DNA of 64,000 nt. Source: Mycolicibacter sp. MU0102. GTDB lineage: Bacteria > Actinomycetota > Actinomycetes > Mycobacteriales > Mycobacteriaceae. Of the stretch, positions 16,711 to 25,208 are shown piece by piece (position 1 is the first letter of the stretch; each line of letters opens with the position of its first letter). The position numbers and the translations under genes are program-made. The stretch is taken from positions 2,852,001 to 2,916,000 of the forward strand of contig NZ_OY726398.1 of assembly GCF_963378105.1 (NCBI RefSeq). Direction: 5' to 3'. The notes below the pieces were generated by a model. It did not search any database and was not told the DNA's origin. It saw only the letters and a program-made list of their open reading frames with translations.

Positions 16711-17331
16711 TCAGCGAGGCGCTCCGTATCCGTAAGTCAGTTCCTCTGTTTCCCAATTCATCCTGGCGTGATACTTCTCGCCAGACAGCGTGCCGTCGCC
16801 GTTGTCTTCGTTCGCGACAAAGCATTCAAATATTGTCGTTTGCTCCGAAAGATCGTCAGTGGACCCTCCCACTGGGTCGCACGAGACCTTCAGTATCGGA
16901 CCATCGAACAAACCGTCTTGCATTTGTTGCTCAGCCAAGCTCCGGACGCTTTGCTCAATACGGTCGACGGCTGACTTCCGCTCCGAACGTTTCTCATCGT
17001 CCGCTACCTGTTTCCGTGCGGCCTCTGCCGCTGCGGCGGCGGCAGAAGATCGGGCCGAGGAAATGGCCTCCGCATTACGCGTGGCGAGCTCATGTGTGCT
17101 TTTCACGTAATACGCGACGACACCGCCAAGCACAATCGCGACAATAGCCGCAAGCACGCCGATCACCAGTTTCTTCGGGTCGCGCCCAGCGACCGGCGCC
17201 ACAACGGAATCTATCGTTGCGAGCTGGGACGTGGGATCAGGCAATGGGAGCCAGCGTTCCCCATTCCAGTACCGGTTACTACCGTCTGGGGTCGGATACC
17301 ATCCCGCGGGAATACGCTCTGAATCGTCCAA
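16711..17331 (-). CDS. DUF2510 single-span membrane protein
   Basis: Function is unknown. The 206-residue product opens with a DUF2510 domain (PAGWYPTPDGSNRYWNGERW near residue 8), common in actinobacterial membrane proteins. One transmembrane helix lies near residues 55-75 (KLVIGVLAAIVAIVLGG). An Ala/Glu/Lys-rich, probably coiled-coil stretch runs to about residue 140, and an extracytoplasmic C-terminal part has a Cys pair. It uses a TTG start at 17331 with GAAAGG upstream. The DNA is clearly less GC-rich than its neighbours, and the gene is convergent with the dehydrogenase, suggesting transfer or a lineage-specific insertion. Confidence 0.75.
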   Translation of the reverse strand: MDDSERIPAGWYPTPDGSNRYWNGERWLPLPDPTSQLATIDSVVAPVAGRDPKKLVIGVLAAIVAIVLGGVVAYYVKSTHELATRNAEAISSARSSAAAAAAEAARKQVADDEKRSERKSAVDRIEQSVRSLAEQQMQDGLFDGPILKVSCDPVGGSTDDLSEQTTIFECFVANEDNGDGTLSGEKYHARMNWETEELTYGYGAPR

Positions 17332-17410
17332 CGCGCCCTAGCCTTTCGCTCGGAAAGTCAGAAGCCGGAGCCAAAGCTGCGAACAAACACCTCGGCCGCT
17401 AGGACCATAG

Positions 17411-17450
17411 CCAATTCGTTTCGCAGTAATGGCATTAATGCCGAAATTGG
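17411..17450. repeat. Nested palindromes upstream of the DUF2510 gene
   Basis: A perfect 12-bp palindrome (GGCATTAATGCC, 17431-17442) lies inside an outer pair CCAATT/AATTGG (17411-17416 and 17445-17450). A further CCAATTGG occurs near 17519. The 220-base gap holds no gene. The palindromes look like regulator-binding sites for the DUF2510 gene, but this is inference. Confidence 0.35.
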
Positions 17451-17552
17451 GCAGTCAGGCTGCTTGCGGCCGATGGACTCACGACGCACTTCGCCGCGCT
17501 TCAGCACCACACGTTAGACCAATTGGAATCCGCCTGGCGGAGAAATCCCGGC

Positions 17553-18329
17553 CTACAGCGGCGTGACGTACGCCGAGCTGATCCCGCCGTCCACCAGGAA
17601 CGTCGAGCCGGTGATGAACGAGGCGTCATCGCTGGCCAGGAATGCGACCGCGGCAGCGATCTCCTCCGGCTCGGCGAACCGGCCCACCGGTACATGCACC
17701 AGTCGGCGCGCGGCCCGCTCCGGGTCGGCAGCGAACAGCTCTTGTAGCAGCGGGGTGTTCACCGGGCCGGGGCACAGCGCGTTGACCCGGATGCCCTGCC
17801 GGGCGTACTGCACCCCGAGCTCACGCGACATGGCCAACACGCCGCCCTTGGAGGCGGTGTAGGAGATCTGGGAGGTGGCCGAACCCATCACCGCCACGAA
17901 CGATGCGGTGTTGATGATCGATCCCCGGCCGGCGGGCGCCATGTGCCGCAGCGCCGCCCGGCAGCACAGGTACACCGACTTCAGGTTGACGTCCTGAACC
18001 CGTTGCCAAGCAGGAAGTTCGGTGGTTTCGATCAGGTCATCGTCGGGCGGCGAGATACCGGCGTTGTTGAAAGCGATGTCCACCGAGCCGAACGTCTGGG
18101 CCGCGGTGTCGAACAGCGCATCGACCTGATCCTGATCGGAGACGTCGACCTGAACGAACAGGCCGTCGAGCTCATCGGCGACCGCTGCGCCCGCCGCCTG
18201 GTCGAGGTCACCGACCACGATCTGGGCGCCCTCGGCGCGCATCCGCCGCGCGGATGCCAAGCCGATTCCGCCACCGGCGCCGGTCACCACGGCCACCCGT
18301 CCAGCCAGGCGTTGGGTCAGGTCGGTCAC
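17553..18329 (-). CDS. Short-chain dehydrogenase/reductase
   Basis: This is an NAD(P)-dependent oxidoreductase of the classical SDR family. The 258-residue product has the cofactor motif VVTGAGGGIGLASAR near residue 15, the structural NNAG near 90, and the catalytic Ser/Tyr/Lys in NTAS and YTASKGG. It ends in the usual FITGSTFLVDGG. Asp in the segment VVGDLD after the second strand suggests NAD rather than NADP. Its GTG start overlaps the stop of the aldehyde dehydrogenase gene (GTGA). It corresponds to Rv2857c. The likely partner substrate is an alcohol or keto product of the upstream aldehyde/amine pathway. Confidence 0.88.
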   Translation of the reverse strand: MTDLTQRLAGRVAVVTGAGGGIGLASARRMRAEGAQIVVGDLDQAAGAAVADELDGLFVQVDVSDQDQVDALFDTAAQTFGSVDIAFNNAGISPPDDDLIETTELPAWQRVQDVNLKSVYLCCRAALRHMAPAGRGSIINTASFVAVMGSATSQISYTASKGGVLAMSRELGVQYARQGIRVNALCPGPVNTPLLQELFAADPERAARRLVHVPVGRFAEPEEIAAAVAFLASDDASFITGSTFLVDGGISSAYVTPL

Positions 18330-19690
18330 TGCGTCTCCTTCACTGCGATGAATACGTTCTTAGTCTCGGTGAACGCCAGCGGGGCATCCGCACCCAGCTC
18401 CCGGCCCAGCCCCGACTGTTTGAAACCTCCGAACGGAGTGGTGAAACGCACCGAGGAGTGCGAATTCACCGACAGGTTCCCGGCTTCCACCGCCCGCGAG
18501 ACGCGCAGCGCCCGGGACAGGTCGTTGGTCCAGATCGAGCCCGACAACCCGTAGACGGTGTTGTTGGCCATGGCGATGGCATCAGCCTCGTCGTCGAACG
18601 GCAGCACCGTCACCACCGGTCCGAAGATCTCCTCGGTGACGCATCGGTCGGTGGCCGCGGGAGTCAGGACGGTGGGCGGGAACCAGAAGCCGGGGCCGGT
18701 GGGCGCCTGGCCGCGGAAAGCGACCGGCGCGTCGTCGGGCACGTAGGAGGCCACCTTCTCCCAGTGCGGGCGCGACACCAGTGGGCCCATCTCGGTGTCG
18801 CGGGACGTCGGGTCGCCGACGACGACACCGGACACCGCGGGCTCCAGCAACTCCATAAAGCGGTCGTAGACGCTGCGCTGCACCAGGATCCGGCTACGTG
18901 CGCAGCAGTCCTGCCCTGCGTTGTCGAACACGCCGTACGGCGCTGTCGCCGCCGCCTGCTCCAGGTCGCAGTCCGCGAACACGATGTTGGCGCTCTTGCC
19001 GCCGAGTTCCAGCGTGACCCGCTTAACCCCGGCCGCCCCGGCCTGCAGCACCCGGGTGCCGGTGGTGGTGGAACCGGTGAACACGATCTTGGCCACGTCC
19101 GGGTGGGTGACCAAGCGCTCCCCCACCTCCGCGCCGCGGCCGGGTAGCACCTGGAAGAGGTCGCCGTCGAGGCCCGACTCCACGGCCAGTTCGGCCAAGC
19201 GCAGCGTGGTCAGCGGTGTCCATTCGGCCGGCTTGATCAACACCGCGTTGCCGGCGGCCAGCGCCGGCGCGAAACCCCACGCGGCGATCGGCATCGGGAA
19301 ATTCCACGGGGTAATGATCCCAACGACTCCGAGCGGCTCGTGGAAAGTGACGTCGAGCCCGCCGGCGACCGGTATTTGCTTGCCGGACAGCCGTTCCGGG
19401 CTGGCGGCATAGAATTGCAGCACGTCACGGACATGCCCGGCTTCCCATTCGGCGGCCGACACCGGATGACCGGAGTTGGTGACCTCGATCGCGGCCAGCT
19501 CGTCGATGTGGGTGCCGACGATCGCGGCGAAGTCCCGCAGCGCGGCGGCCCGCTCGGCCGGGGCTCGTTTTGCCCACCGCTTCTGGGCGGCCTGCGCCCG
19601 GCGCACCGCGTCGTCGACGGCGGCGGCTTCGACGTGGTCGACGGTAGCGAAGACCGCCCCGGTGGCCGGGTTGATCAGTTCGTGCTTCAT
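18326..19690 (-). CDS. aldC: NAD-dependent aldehyde dehydrogenase
   Basis: This enzyme oxidises an aldehyde to its acid with NAD(P). The 454-residue product has the family motifs TPWNFPMP near residue 124, the catalytic Glu in LELGGKSANIVF, the catalytic Cys in the segment NAGQDCCARSR (two adjacent Cys), and EIFGPVVTVLPF. ATG 19690 (MKHELINPATG) was preferred to in-frame starts further upstream because it overlaps the amidotransferase stop by four bases and gives the expected length. In the chain glnA-like, amidotransferase, aldehyde dehydrogenase it could play the part PuuC has in putrescine breakdown. Confidence 0.9.
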   Translation of the reverse strand: MKHELINPATGAVFATVDHVEAAAVDDAVRRAQAAQKRWAKRAPAERAAALRDFAAIVGTHIDELAAIEVTNSGHPVSAAEWEAGHVRDVLQFYAASPERLSGKQIPVAGGLDVTFHEPLGVVGIITPWNFPMPIAAWGFAPALAAGNAVLIKPAEWTPLTTLRLAELAVESGLDGDLFQVLPGRGAEVGERLVTHPDVAKIVFTGSTTTGTRVLQAGAAGVKRVTLELGGKSANIVFADCDLEQAAATAPYGVFDNAGQDCCARSRILVQRSVYDRFMELLEPAVSGVVVGDPTSRDTEMGPLVSRPHWEKVASYVPDDAPVAFRGQAPTGPGFWFPPTVLTPAATDRCVTEEIFGPVVTVLPFDDEADAIAMANNTVYGLSGSIWTNDLSRALRVSRAVEAGNLSVNSHSSVRFTTPFGGFKQSGLGRELGADAPLAFTETKNVFIAVKETQ

Positions 19691-20433
19691 TCGCTCACCC
19701 GTGCCGCCGCGTACTTGCCCGCTTCGGCCACGATCGCGGCGAACAGCCGCAGATCGTCCGGCGATTCCTCGGGATGCCACTGAACCGCGAGCACGAAGTC
19801 CTCCCCGGGAAGCTCGATCGCCTCGATGACCCCGTCGTCATCGCGCGCACTGACCACAAGTTTCGCACCCACCTCAGCGATCGCCTGATGGTGGTAGCAC
19901 TGCACCTGGCAGCTCTCGCCGAGAAGCTCGGCCGCCCGGGTGCCGGCCACGGTGCGCACCGGCATTGGGGTGAAGACGCCGTTGCCCGCCCGGTGGCCGT
20001 TGTTACCGATGACGTCTGGCAGGTGCTGGTGCAGCGTCCCGCCGAGCGCCACGTTGAGCACTTGGGCGCCACGACAGATCCCCAGCACCGGCATGCCGCG
20101 CCGCATCGCCTCGGCCAACAGGGCGAATTCCCATGCGTCCCGGGTAGTGTCGGGCCGATCGGTCTCGCCGTGCGGCGTCTGGCCGTACCCGTGGGGGTCG
20201 AGGTCGCGCCCGCCGGTGATCACCAGCGCGCTGACACCGTCGAGAACGCGCGCGGCGACCTGGGGTGTCACCGGCTGCGGTGGCAACAGGACCGCGATGC
20301 CGCCGGCGGCGGTGATGCCCTGGATGTACTGGGCAGGCAGTAGGCCCGCGCGAGCATCCCACACTCCAAACTTCGCGCGGTCCAGATAGGTCGTCAGTCC
20401 AATAACGGGCGAGTCGGGCTCAGAAGCGTTCAA
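19687..20433 (-). CDS. Class-I glutamine amidotransferase, gamma-glutamyl-GABA hydrolase type
   Basis: Probably hydrolyses gamma-glutamyl amide bonds (peptidase C26, PuuD-like). The 248-residue product carries the nucleophile Cys in LGICRGAQVLNVALGG near residue 119, and the His/Glu of the triad in VQWHPEES near residue 220. TGGRDLDPHGYG near residue 75 is typical of the PuuD group. The start is TTG 20433, overlapping the glnA-like stop by 14 bases. It corresponds to Rv2859c. The neighbouring glutamine-synthetase-like ligase and aldehyde dehydrogenase support a role in removing gamma-glutamyl groups. Confidence 0.86.
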   Translation of the reverse strand: MNASEPDSPVIGLTTYLDRAKFGVWDARAGLLPAQYIQGITAAGGIAVLLPPQPVTPQVAARVLDGVSALVITGGRDLDPHGYGQTPHGETDRPDTTRDAWEFALLAEAMRRGMPVLGICRGAQVLNVALGGTLHQHLPDVIGNNGHRAGNGVFTPMPVRTVAGTRAAELLGESCQVQCYHHQAIAEVGAKLVVSARDDDGVIEAIELPGEDFVLAVQWHPEESPDDLRLFAAIVAEAGKYAAARVSE

Positions 20434-21784
20434 AACCCCGGACCCTCTCCCAGTCGGTCACCGCGGTGTTGAATGCGTCCAATTCGACTCGCGCGCTGTG
20501 CAGATAATGCTCGACGACCTCGTCGCCGAATGCCTTGCGCGCGAGCGCTGATTCGGCGAACAGCTCCATTGCTCCACCCAGCGTCGTGGGCAGGCGCGGC
20601 AGCCCGGCCCGGTAGGCGTCACCGTCGACCGGCTCGGGCAGCGAAAGATCATTGTCGATGCCGTGAAGCCCCGCCGCGATCAGCGCCGCCACCGCCAGAT
20701 AGGGGTTCACATCGCCGCCGGGCACCCGGCACTCCACGCGCATCGAGTCGCCGCGGCCGAGAACCCGCAACGCACAGGTGCGATTGTCCAAACCCCACGC
20801 AATCGCCGTGGGCGCGAAGCTGCCCCCGACGAAACGCTTGTAGGAGTTGATGTTCGGTGCGTAGCACAGAGTCAGCTCGGGCAGCGTGGCCAACACCCCG
20901 GCCAGGAAGGCGCGGAACAACGCCGACATACCGTGCGGGGCCGCCGGATCGGCGAAAACCGGAGATCCCTCGGTGCTGCGCAGCGACAGGTGCACATGGC
21001 AACTGTTGCCTTCACGTTGGTCGAACTTCGCCATGAACGTCAGGCTCTTGCCGTGCTGGTCGGCGATCTCCTTGGCGCCACTCTTGTAGACGCTGTGGTT
21101 GTCGCAGGTCCTCAACGCCTCCTCGTAGCGGAAGGTGATCTCCTGCTGGCCGGTGTTGCACTCCCCTTTGACGCCCTCACAGCGCAGGCCCGCGCCGGTC
21201 ATCCCCAGCCGGATATCGCGCAGCAGCGGCTCCAGCCGGCTGCCGGCGACCAGACCGTAGTCGGCGTTGTAGTCCGTGCCCGGCGTCAGCCCGCGATACC
21301 CGCCGGCCCAAGCCTGCCGGTAGCTGTCCTCGAAGACCAGGAACTCCAGTTCCGTTGCGGCGTAAGCAACCAGCCCGCGCTCGGTCAGGCGGGCGATTTG
21401 GGCGGCCAGAATCTGGCGGGGTGCCACCGCTACTGGGCCACCGTCCGGCCAGTGTGCATCGGCCAGCACATGGGCGGTGCCGGGCAGCCACGGAATGCGT
21501 CGCAGGGTCGCGAAGTCCGGTTTGAGTACCAGGTCGCCGTAGCCGGTTCCCCAGTCGGCTATCGAGTAGCCGGGCACGGTGTTCATCTCCACGTCGACGG
21601 CCAGCAGATAGCTGCAGGCCTCGACGCCGTGTCCGGCGACCTCGGCAAGAAAGTGCTCACCGTCGACCCGCTTACCGACCAGCCGGCCCTGCATGTCGGC
21701 GAATGCCACCACGACGGTGTCTATCTCGCCGGAGTCGACCAGTTGTTGCAGCTCGGTCTGGGAGAGCATCGCGGGCCGGGTCAT
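20420..21784 (-). CDS. glnA4: Glutamine synthetase-like gamma-glutamyl-amine ligase (GlnA4 type)
   Basis: An ATP-dependent ligase of the glutamine synthetase fold. The 454-residue product has the metal and ATP-binding blocks TELEFLVFE, GKSLTFMAKFDQREGNSCHVHLSL, NSYKRFVGGSFAPTAIAWGLDNRT and the GDVNPYLAVAALIAAG segment. It lacks the adenylylation-site context of GlnA1 and resembles GlnA3/GlnA4 proteins, some of which glutamylate polyamines or ethanolamine. ATG 21784 has AAGGAG six bases upstream. It corresponds to Rv2860c and leads the operon with the amidotransferase, aldehyde dehydrogenase and SDR. The amine substrate is not known. Confidence 0.87.
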   Translation of the reverse strand: MTRPAMLSQTELQQLVDSGEIDTVVVAFADMQGRLVGKRVDGEHFLAEVAGHGVEACSYLLAVDVEMNTVPGYSIADWGTGYGDLVLKPDFATLRRIPWLPGTAHVLADAHWPDGGPVAVAPRQILAAQIARLTERGLVAYAATELEFLVFEDSYRQAWAGGYRGLTPGTDYNADYGLVAGSRLEPLLRDIRLGMTGAGLRCEGVKGECNTGQQEITFRYEEALRTCDNHSVYKSGAKEIADQHGKSLTFMAKFDQREGNSCHVHLSLRSTEGSPVFADPAAPHGMSALFRAFLAGVLATLPELTLCYAPNINSYKRFVGGSFAPTAIAWGLDNRTCALRVLGRGDSMRVECRVPGGDVNPYLAVAALIAAGLHGIDNDLSLPEPVDGDAYRAGLPRLPTTLGGAMELFAESALARKAFGDEVVEHYLHSARVELDAFNTAVTDWERVRGFERF

Positions 21785-21848
21785 TGTGCTCCTTCGCCGA
21801 CGACGGTCTTCCCTGACATTTGAGTGCTGTCAGGCTACCCGCCCGCGG

Positions 21849-23591
21849 TCAGTCGACGGGCTCCAGCCGACGAAATTGCGCCGAACGATAGCAGTCGGCG
21901 CATGTGGAACGGCGGATCTTTCCGCTGGTGGTGATCGGCAGCGATCCGGGAGCAACCAGCACGAGGTCGGCGACCCGGACCCCGTGGGATCGGGAAACCG
22001 ATGCCGCCACATCTTTTTTCAGGGCTGCCATCCGTGCCAATTGTTCCTCGACGGTGTTGCCCCGGTTCTTGAGCTCGGCGATGACCACCAGCTGCTCACC
22101 ACCCTCACCGCTGACCGGCACCGCGGCGACGCGGCCGCCGGTGAGCTCCTGCACGGTGGCCTCGATGTCGTCGGGGTAGTGATTTCGGCCGTCGACGATC
22201 AACAGGTCTTTGATGCGCCCGACCACCAGCATCTCGCCCTCGTAGATGACGCCGAGGTCTCCGGTGCGCAGCCACGGCCCCACCGGTGTGCCGGCGGACG
22301 GAGACTCGAGGTGGCCGCCGAAGGTGCGCTCGGTGGCGTCCGCGTTGTGCCAGTAGCCGCTGGCGACGTTGGGCCCGTGCACCCAGATCTCACCGACGCG
22401 ACCGTTCGGGCACTCGGTGTGGGTCTCGGGGTCGACGATGCGTACCGTGCACGCCCGCGGGGCGCCGATGCTGACCAGCTCCGCCCCGCCCGGACCAGCT
22501 TGTGCGTTGCCGCCGACCAGGTTCTCGTAGTCGAGCCGAACGGTTACCGGACGGTTCTCGCGCGGCGCCGAGGCGACGTAGACCATTGCCTCGGCCAGCC
22601 CGTACGACGGTGCCAGCGCGTTGGCGGGGAGGTTGCATCGGGCGAAGCGGTCGTTGAAACGGCGGATCGTCGCTGCGTGGATGCGTTCACTGCCGCTCAA
22701 GATGGTGTGCACGCTGCTCAAATCGAGGCCGGCCATGTCCTCGTCGGTGGTCCGGCGCGCGGCCAGTTCGAACGCGAAGTTCGGCCCGGCCGTGAACGCG
22801 CAGGGGTTGATGGCGAGCTGCTGGATCCATCGAGACGGCTTCTGCAGGAACGCGATCGGGCTCATCACCACCGAGTGGCGGCCTAGCAAGACGGCTCCCA
22901 TCACACCCAACAGCAGGCCCATGTCGTGGTAGAAGGGCAGCCAGGACACCAGCGTGGTGTCCGGCGGCGGCGCTCCCCCGTCCAGACCGAAGTAGTCCGC
23001 CATCACCTGCTCGATGTTGGCGAACACATTGCGGTGCGAGACCACGACGCCTCTCGGCGAGCCGGTCGACCCGGACGTGTATTGCAGCAGCGCCGTTTTG
23101 GTCGGCGGTGCCCCGGTTCCCTGCCAGGACACGGGGGCGTCGAGATCGATCAGATCCACCTCGATTATCGCGGGCGCACTGCCGCCGACCGCGCTGACGC
23201 ACCCGTGGATCTCGCCGGCAACTGCCGATGTGGTGAGCACCGCGGCCGGTGCACAGTCCTTGAGTGCCGCAGTGACTCGCTCGTCGTGGCTGCCGAAGGC
23301 CGGTACCGGCAGCGGCACCACAATGCAACCAGCTTCCATCGCGCCGAAGAACCCGGCGATGTATTCAAGGCCTTGCGGCGCGAGCAACGCAATCCGATCG
23401 CCGGGTGACGCGATTGCGGCGATCTCCGCTGCGACGGCCTCGGTGCGGCGCAGAATCTGCCACCAGGTCAGGGTGTCGGCGTACCCGGCCGGATCCACCT
23501 CGTAATCGATGTAGGTGAACGCCGGCCGATCAGACCACTGCTGAGCTCGTTCACGTAGCAACGCTGGTATTGATTGCCCCCACGACAGCAT
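21849..23591 (-). CDS. Fatty-acyl-AMP ligase (FAAL, FadD family)
   Basis: This enzyme activates a fatty acid as acyl-adenylate, usually for loading onto an acyl carrier protein or polyketide synthase. The 580-residue product matches mycobacterial FAALs: FTYIDYEVDPAGYADTLTW at the N-terminus, P-loop YTSGSTGSPRGV near residue 170, SYGLAEAMVYV, WLRTGDLG, and the long acidic/polar insertion typical of FAALs instead of a CoA ligase hinge. No polyketide synthase or carrier protein gene lies nearby, so its partner is elsewhere. It sits 64 bases upstream of glnA4, and I do not recall such a gene at this spot in M. tuberculosis. Confidence 0.88.
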   Translation of the reverse strand: MLSWGQSIPALLRERAQQWSDRPAFTYIDYEVDPAGYADTLTWWQILRRTEAVAAEIAAIASPGDRIALLAPQGLEYIAGFFGAMEAGCIVVPLPVPAFGSHDERVTAALKDCAPAAVLTTSAVAGEIHGCVSAVGGSAPAIIEVDLIDLDAPVSWQGTGAPPTKTALLQYTSGSTGSPRGVVVSHRNVFANIEQVMADYFGLDGGAPPPDTTLVSWLPFYHDMGLLLGVMGAVLLGRHSVVMSPIAFLQKPSRWIQQLAINPCAFTAGPNFAFELAARRTTDEDMAGLDLSSVHTILSGSERIHAATIRRFNDRFARCNLPANALAPSYGLAEAMVYVASAPRENRPVTVRLDYENLVGGNAQAGPGGAELVSIGAPRACTVRIVDPETHTECPNGRVGEIWVHGPNVASGYWHNADATERTFGGHLESPSAGTPVGPWLRTGDLGVIYEGEMLVVGRIKDLLIVDGRNHYPDDIEATVQELTGGRVAAVPVSGEGGEQLVVIAELKNRGNTVEEQLARMAALKKDVAASVSRSHGVRVADLVLVAPGSLPITTSGKIRRSTCADCYRSAQFRRLEPVD

Positions 23592-23594
23592 GCT

Positions 23595-23610
23595 GTATCC
23601 CCCCAGATAC
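23595..23610 (-). promoter_or_regulatory. Short inverted repeat upstream of the FAAL gene
   Basis: GTATC and GATAC flank a C-tract of six bases just upstream of the FAAL start, next to an AT-rich stretch (23610-23632) that probably holds the promoter. It could be an operator. Weak evidence. Confidence 0.25.
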
Positions 23611-23683
23611 GTATTCCATTATTTCTAGCCGACGCGCCCCTTGATCGCCGGCTACGCCGGAACCTACTCTCCCCCGCTGCGTT

Positions 23684-24256
23684 TTACCAGGTACTGGCGC
23701 GCAACACGATCTCCATGGCGAACTGTGCGGTGAACTCACTCGCACTGCGCCGCCCGGGCAGCATCACCAATCGGTGTTCGCCGTAGACGAACCGTTGGCT
23801 GGCGTTGGCCACCGACGCCGTGGCTCGGGAACTGACCAGCACGGTGGTGTTGATCTCCACCGGAGGGCAGCGCTCGTCGCGGATCGCACCGCTCAGATCA
23901 GGCGCGCGCGGATGTCCGCGGTCCAGCGCCACCAGCCCGGTGAAGCGGTCCGGGCGCGTGGCCGCCAGTTCCCAGGCGTTGTCGGCGCCGGTCCGATCGC
24001 CCACCAGCACGCCGCACTGCACGCCCAGCGAATCGAGGATGCCGATCACCGACTTGGGTGTCAGACGCGGATCTGCGCCGATCACGATGGTGCGCAATGA
24101 GGCGGTGTGCAATCGCTGGCAGACCGCGTCATAAGCGGTGAGCGGGTGCTGCGCCGCGGCGAGCACGACCACGACCGGCCCGTTTTGCGGGCCGGTCACA
24201 TCGACTGGGATCGGGAATCCGTCGATGGTCATCATCGTGCCCGGCATCTGCGCCAC
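23684..24256 (-). CDS. Degenerate alpha/beta-hydrolase-fold protein
   Basis: The 190-residue product has the sheet and helix pattern of a short alpha/beta hydrolase: a beta-strand VVVVLAAAQHP, then GVLVGDRTGADNAWELAATRPDRF, then GLVALDRG. At the nucleophile elbow, where a hydrolase has G-x-S-x-G, it has G-D-R-T-G, so the catalytic Ser is absent. The C-terminal segment expected to hold the His is also short. It may be a non-catalytic relative or a decayed enzyme. GTG 24256 has AGGGG seven bases upstream; ATG starts follow within eight codons. It lies between mapB and the FAAL gene. Confidence 0.6.
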   Translation of the reverse strand: MAQMPGTMMTIDGFPIPVDVTGPQNGPVVVVLAAAQHPLTAYDAVCQRLHTASLRTIVIGADPRLTPKSVIGILDSLGVQCGVLVGDRTGADNAWELAATRPDRFTGLVALDRGHPRAPDLSGAIRDERCPPVEINTTVLVSSRATASVANASQRFVYGEHRLVMLPGRRSASEFTAQFAMEIVLRASTW

Positions 24257-24328
24257 GCTACCGCCCCTGCGGCAGCAGGGGGCGATTTTGGCGGGCCCCT
24301 TAGCGGCTCAACAGACATCGGCCGAAAG

Positions 24329-25186
24329 TCACGGCAGCGTCAATATCTCGGCGCCGTCATCCGTTACGACCAGGGTGTGTTCGAACTGAGCACTCCACTG
24401 GCCGTCGCTGGTGACCACCGTCCAGTCGTCGTCCCAGATGTCGTAGTCCAGGCCGCCGAGGTTGATCATCGGCTCGATGGTGAAGGTCATCCCCGGCTCG
24501 ATGATGGTGTCGACTTCGGGCTGGTCATAGTGCAAGATCACCAGCCCGTTGTGGAAGGTCGGGCCGATGCCGTGACCGGTGAAGTCACGAACCACGCTGT
24601 AGCCGAACCGGTTCGCGTAGGACTCGATCACCCGGCCGATCACCGACAGCGCGCGGCCGGGTTTGACCGCCTTGATGGCGCGCATGGTTGCCTCGTGGGT
24701 GCGCTCGACGAGCAGCCGATGTTCCTGCGAGACGTCCCCGGCCAGGAAGGTGGCGTTGGTGTCGCCGTGCACGCCGTCGATGTACGCGGTGACGTCGATG
24801 TTGACGATGTCGCCGTCGGCGATCACCGTCGAGTCCGGGATGCCATGACAGATGACTTCGTTGAGCGACGTGCAGCACGACTTGGGAAAGCCCTTGTAGC
24901 CCAACGTCGAGGGATAGGCGCCGTGGTCGATCATGAAGTCGTGGGCGATGCGATCCAGCTCATCGGTAGTAACGCCGGGCGCGACGGCCTTGCCCGCCTC
25001 GGCAAGTGCACCCGCCGCGATCCGGCTCGCCACCCGCATCTTCTCGATCACCTCGGGCGTCTGCACCCACGGCTCGGAGCCCTCGGCAGCCGTGGCGCGG
25101 CCGACGTATTCCGGACGCGGGATCAATCGGGGCACCGGCAGCGTCGGAGACAGCACGCCAGGAGAAAGCGGGGCACGAACGGGCAT
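24329..25186 (-). CDS. mapB: Methionine aminopeptidase type I
   Basis: This metalloenzyme removes N-terminal methionine from new proteins. The 285-residue product has an N-terminal extension of about 40 residues with the SH3-binding-like proline motif (PRLIPRPEYV) seen in actinobacterial MapB. The metal ligands are in NIDVTAYIDGVHGDTNATF (two Asp), FTGHGIGPTFHN (His), EPGMTFTIEPM (Glu) and QFEHTLVV (Glu). Its length is typical. It follows the DUF1707 gene after a small hairpin (CCAGCT/AGCTGG at 25191-25208). Confidence 0.95.
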   Translation of the reverse strand: MPVRAPLSPGVLSPTLPVPRLIPRPEYVGRATAAEGSEPWVQTPEVIEKMRVASRIAAGALAEAGKAVAPGVTTDELDRIAHDFMIDHGAYPSTLGYKGFPKSCCTSLNEVICHGIPDSTVIADGDIVNIDVTAYIDGVHGDTNATFLAGDVSQEHRLLVERTHEATMRAIKAVKPGRALSVIGRVIESYANRFGYSVVRDFTGHGIGPTFHNGLVILHYDQPEVDTIIEPGMTFTIEPMINLGGLDYDIWDDDWTVVTSDGQWSAQFEHTLVVTDDGAEILTLP

Positions 25187-25190
25187 TACG

Positions 25191-25208
25191 CCAGCTTAAC
25201 GGAGCTGG
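25191..25208 (-). repeat. Inverted repeat between the DUF1707 gene and mapB
   Basis: CCAGCT and AGCTGG form a perfect 6-bp stem with a 6-base loop directly after the DUF1707 stop. It may act as a weak terminator or processing hairpin; no U-tract follows. Confidence 0.3.

Noticed and set aside
17553..21784. A complete putrescine (Puu) pathway
   Set aside because: No PuuB-like amine oxidase or PuuP transporter is present, so only a partial gamma-glutamylation pathway is supported.
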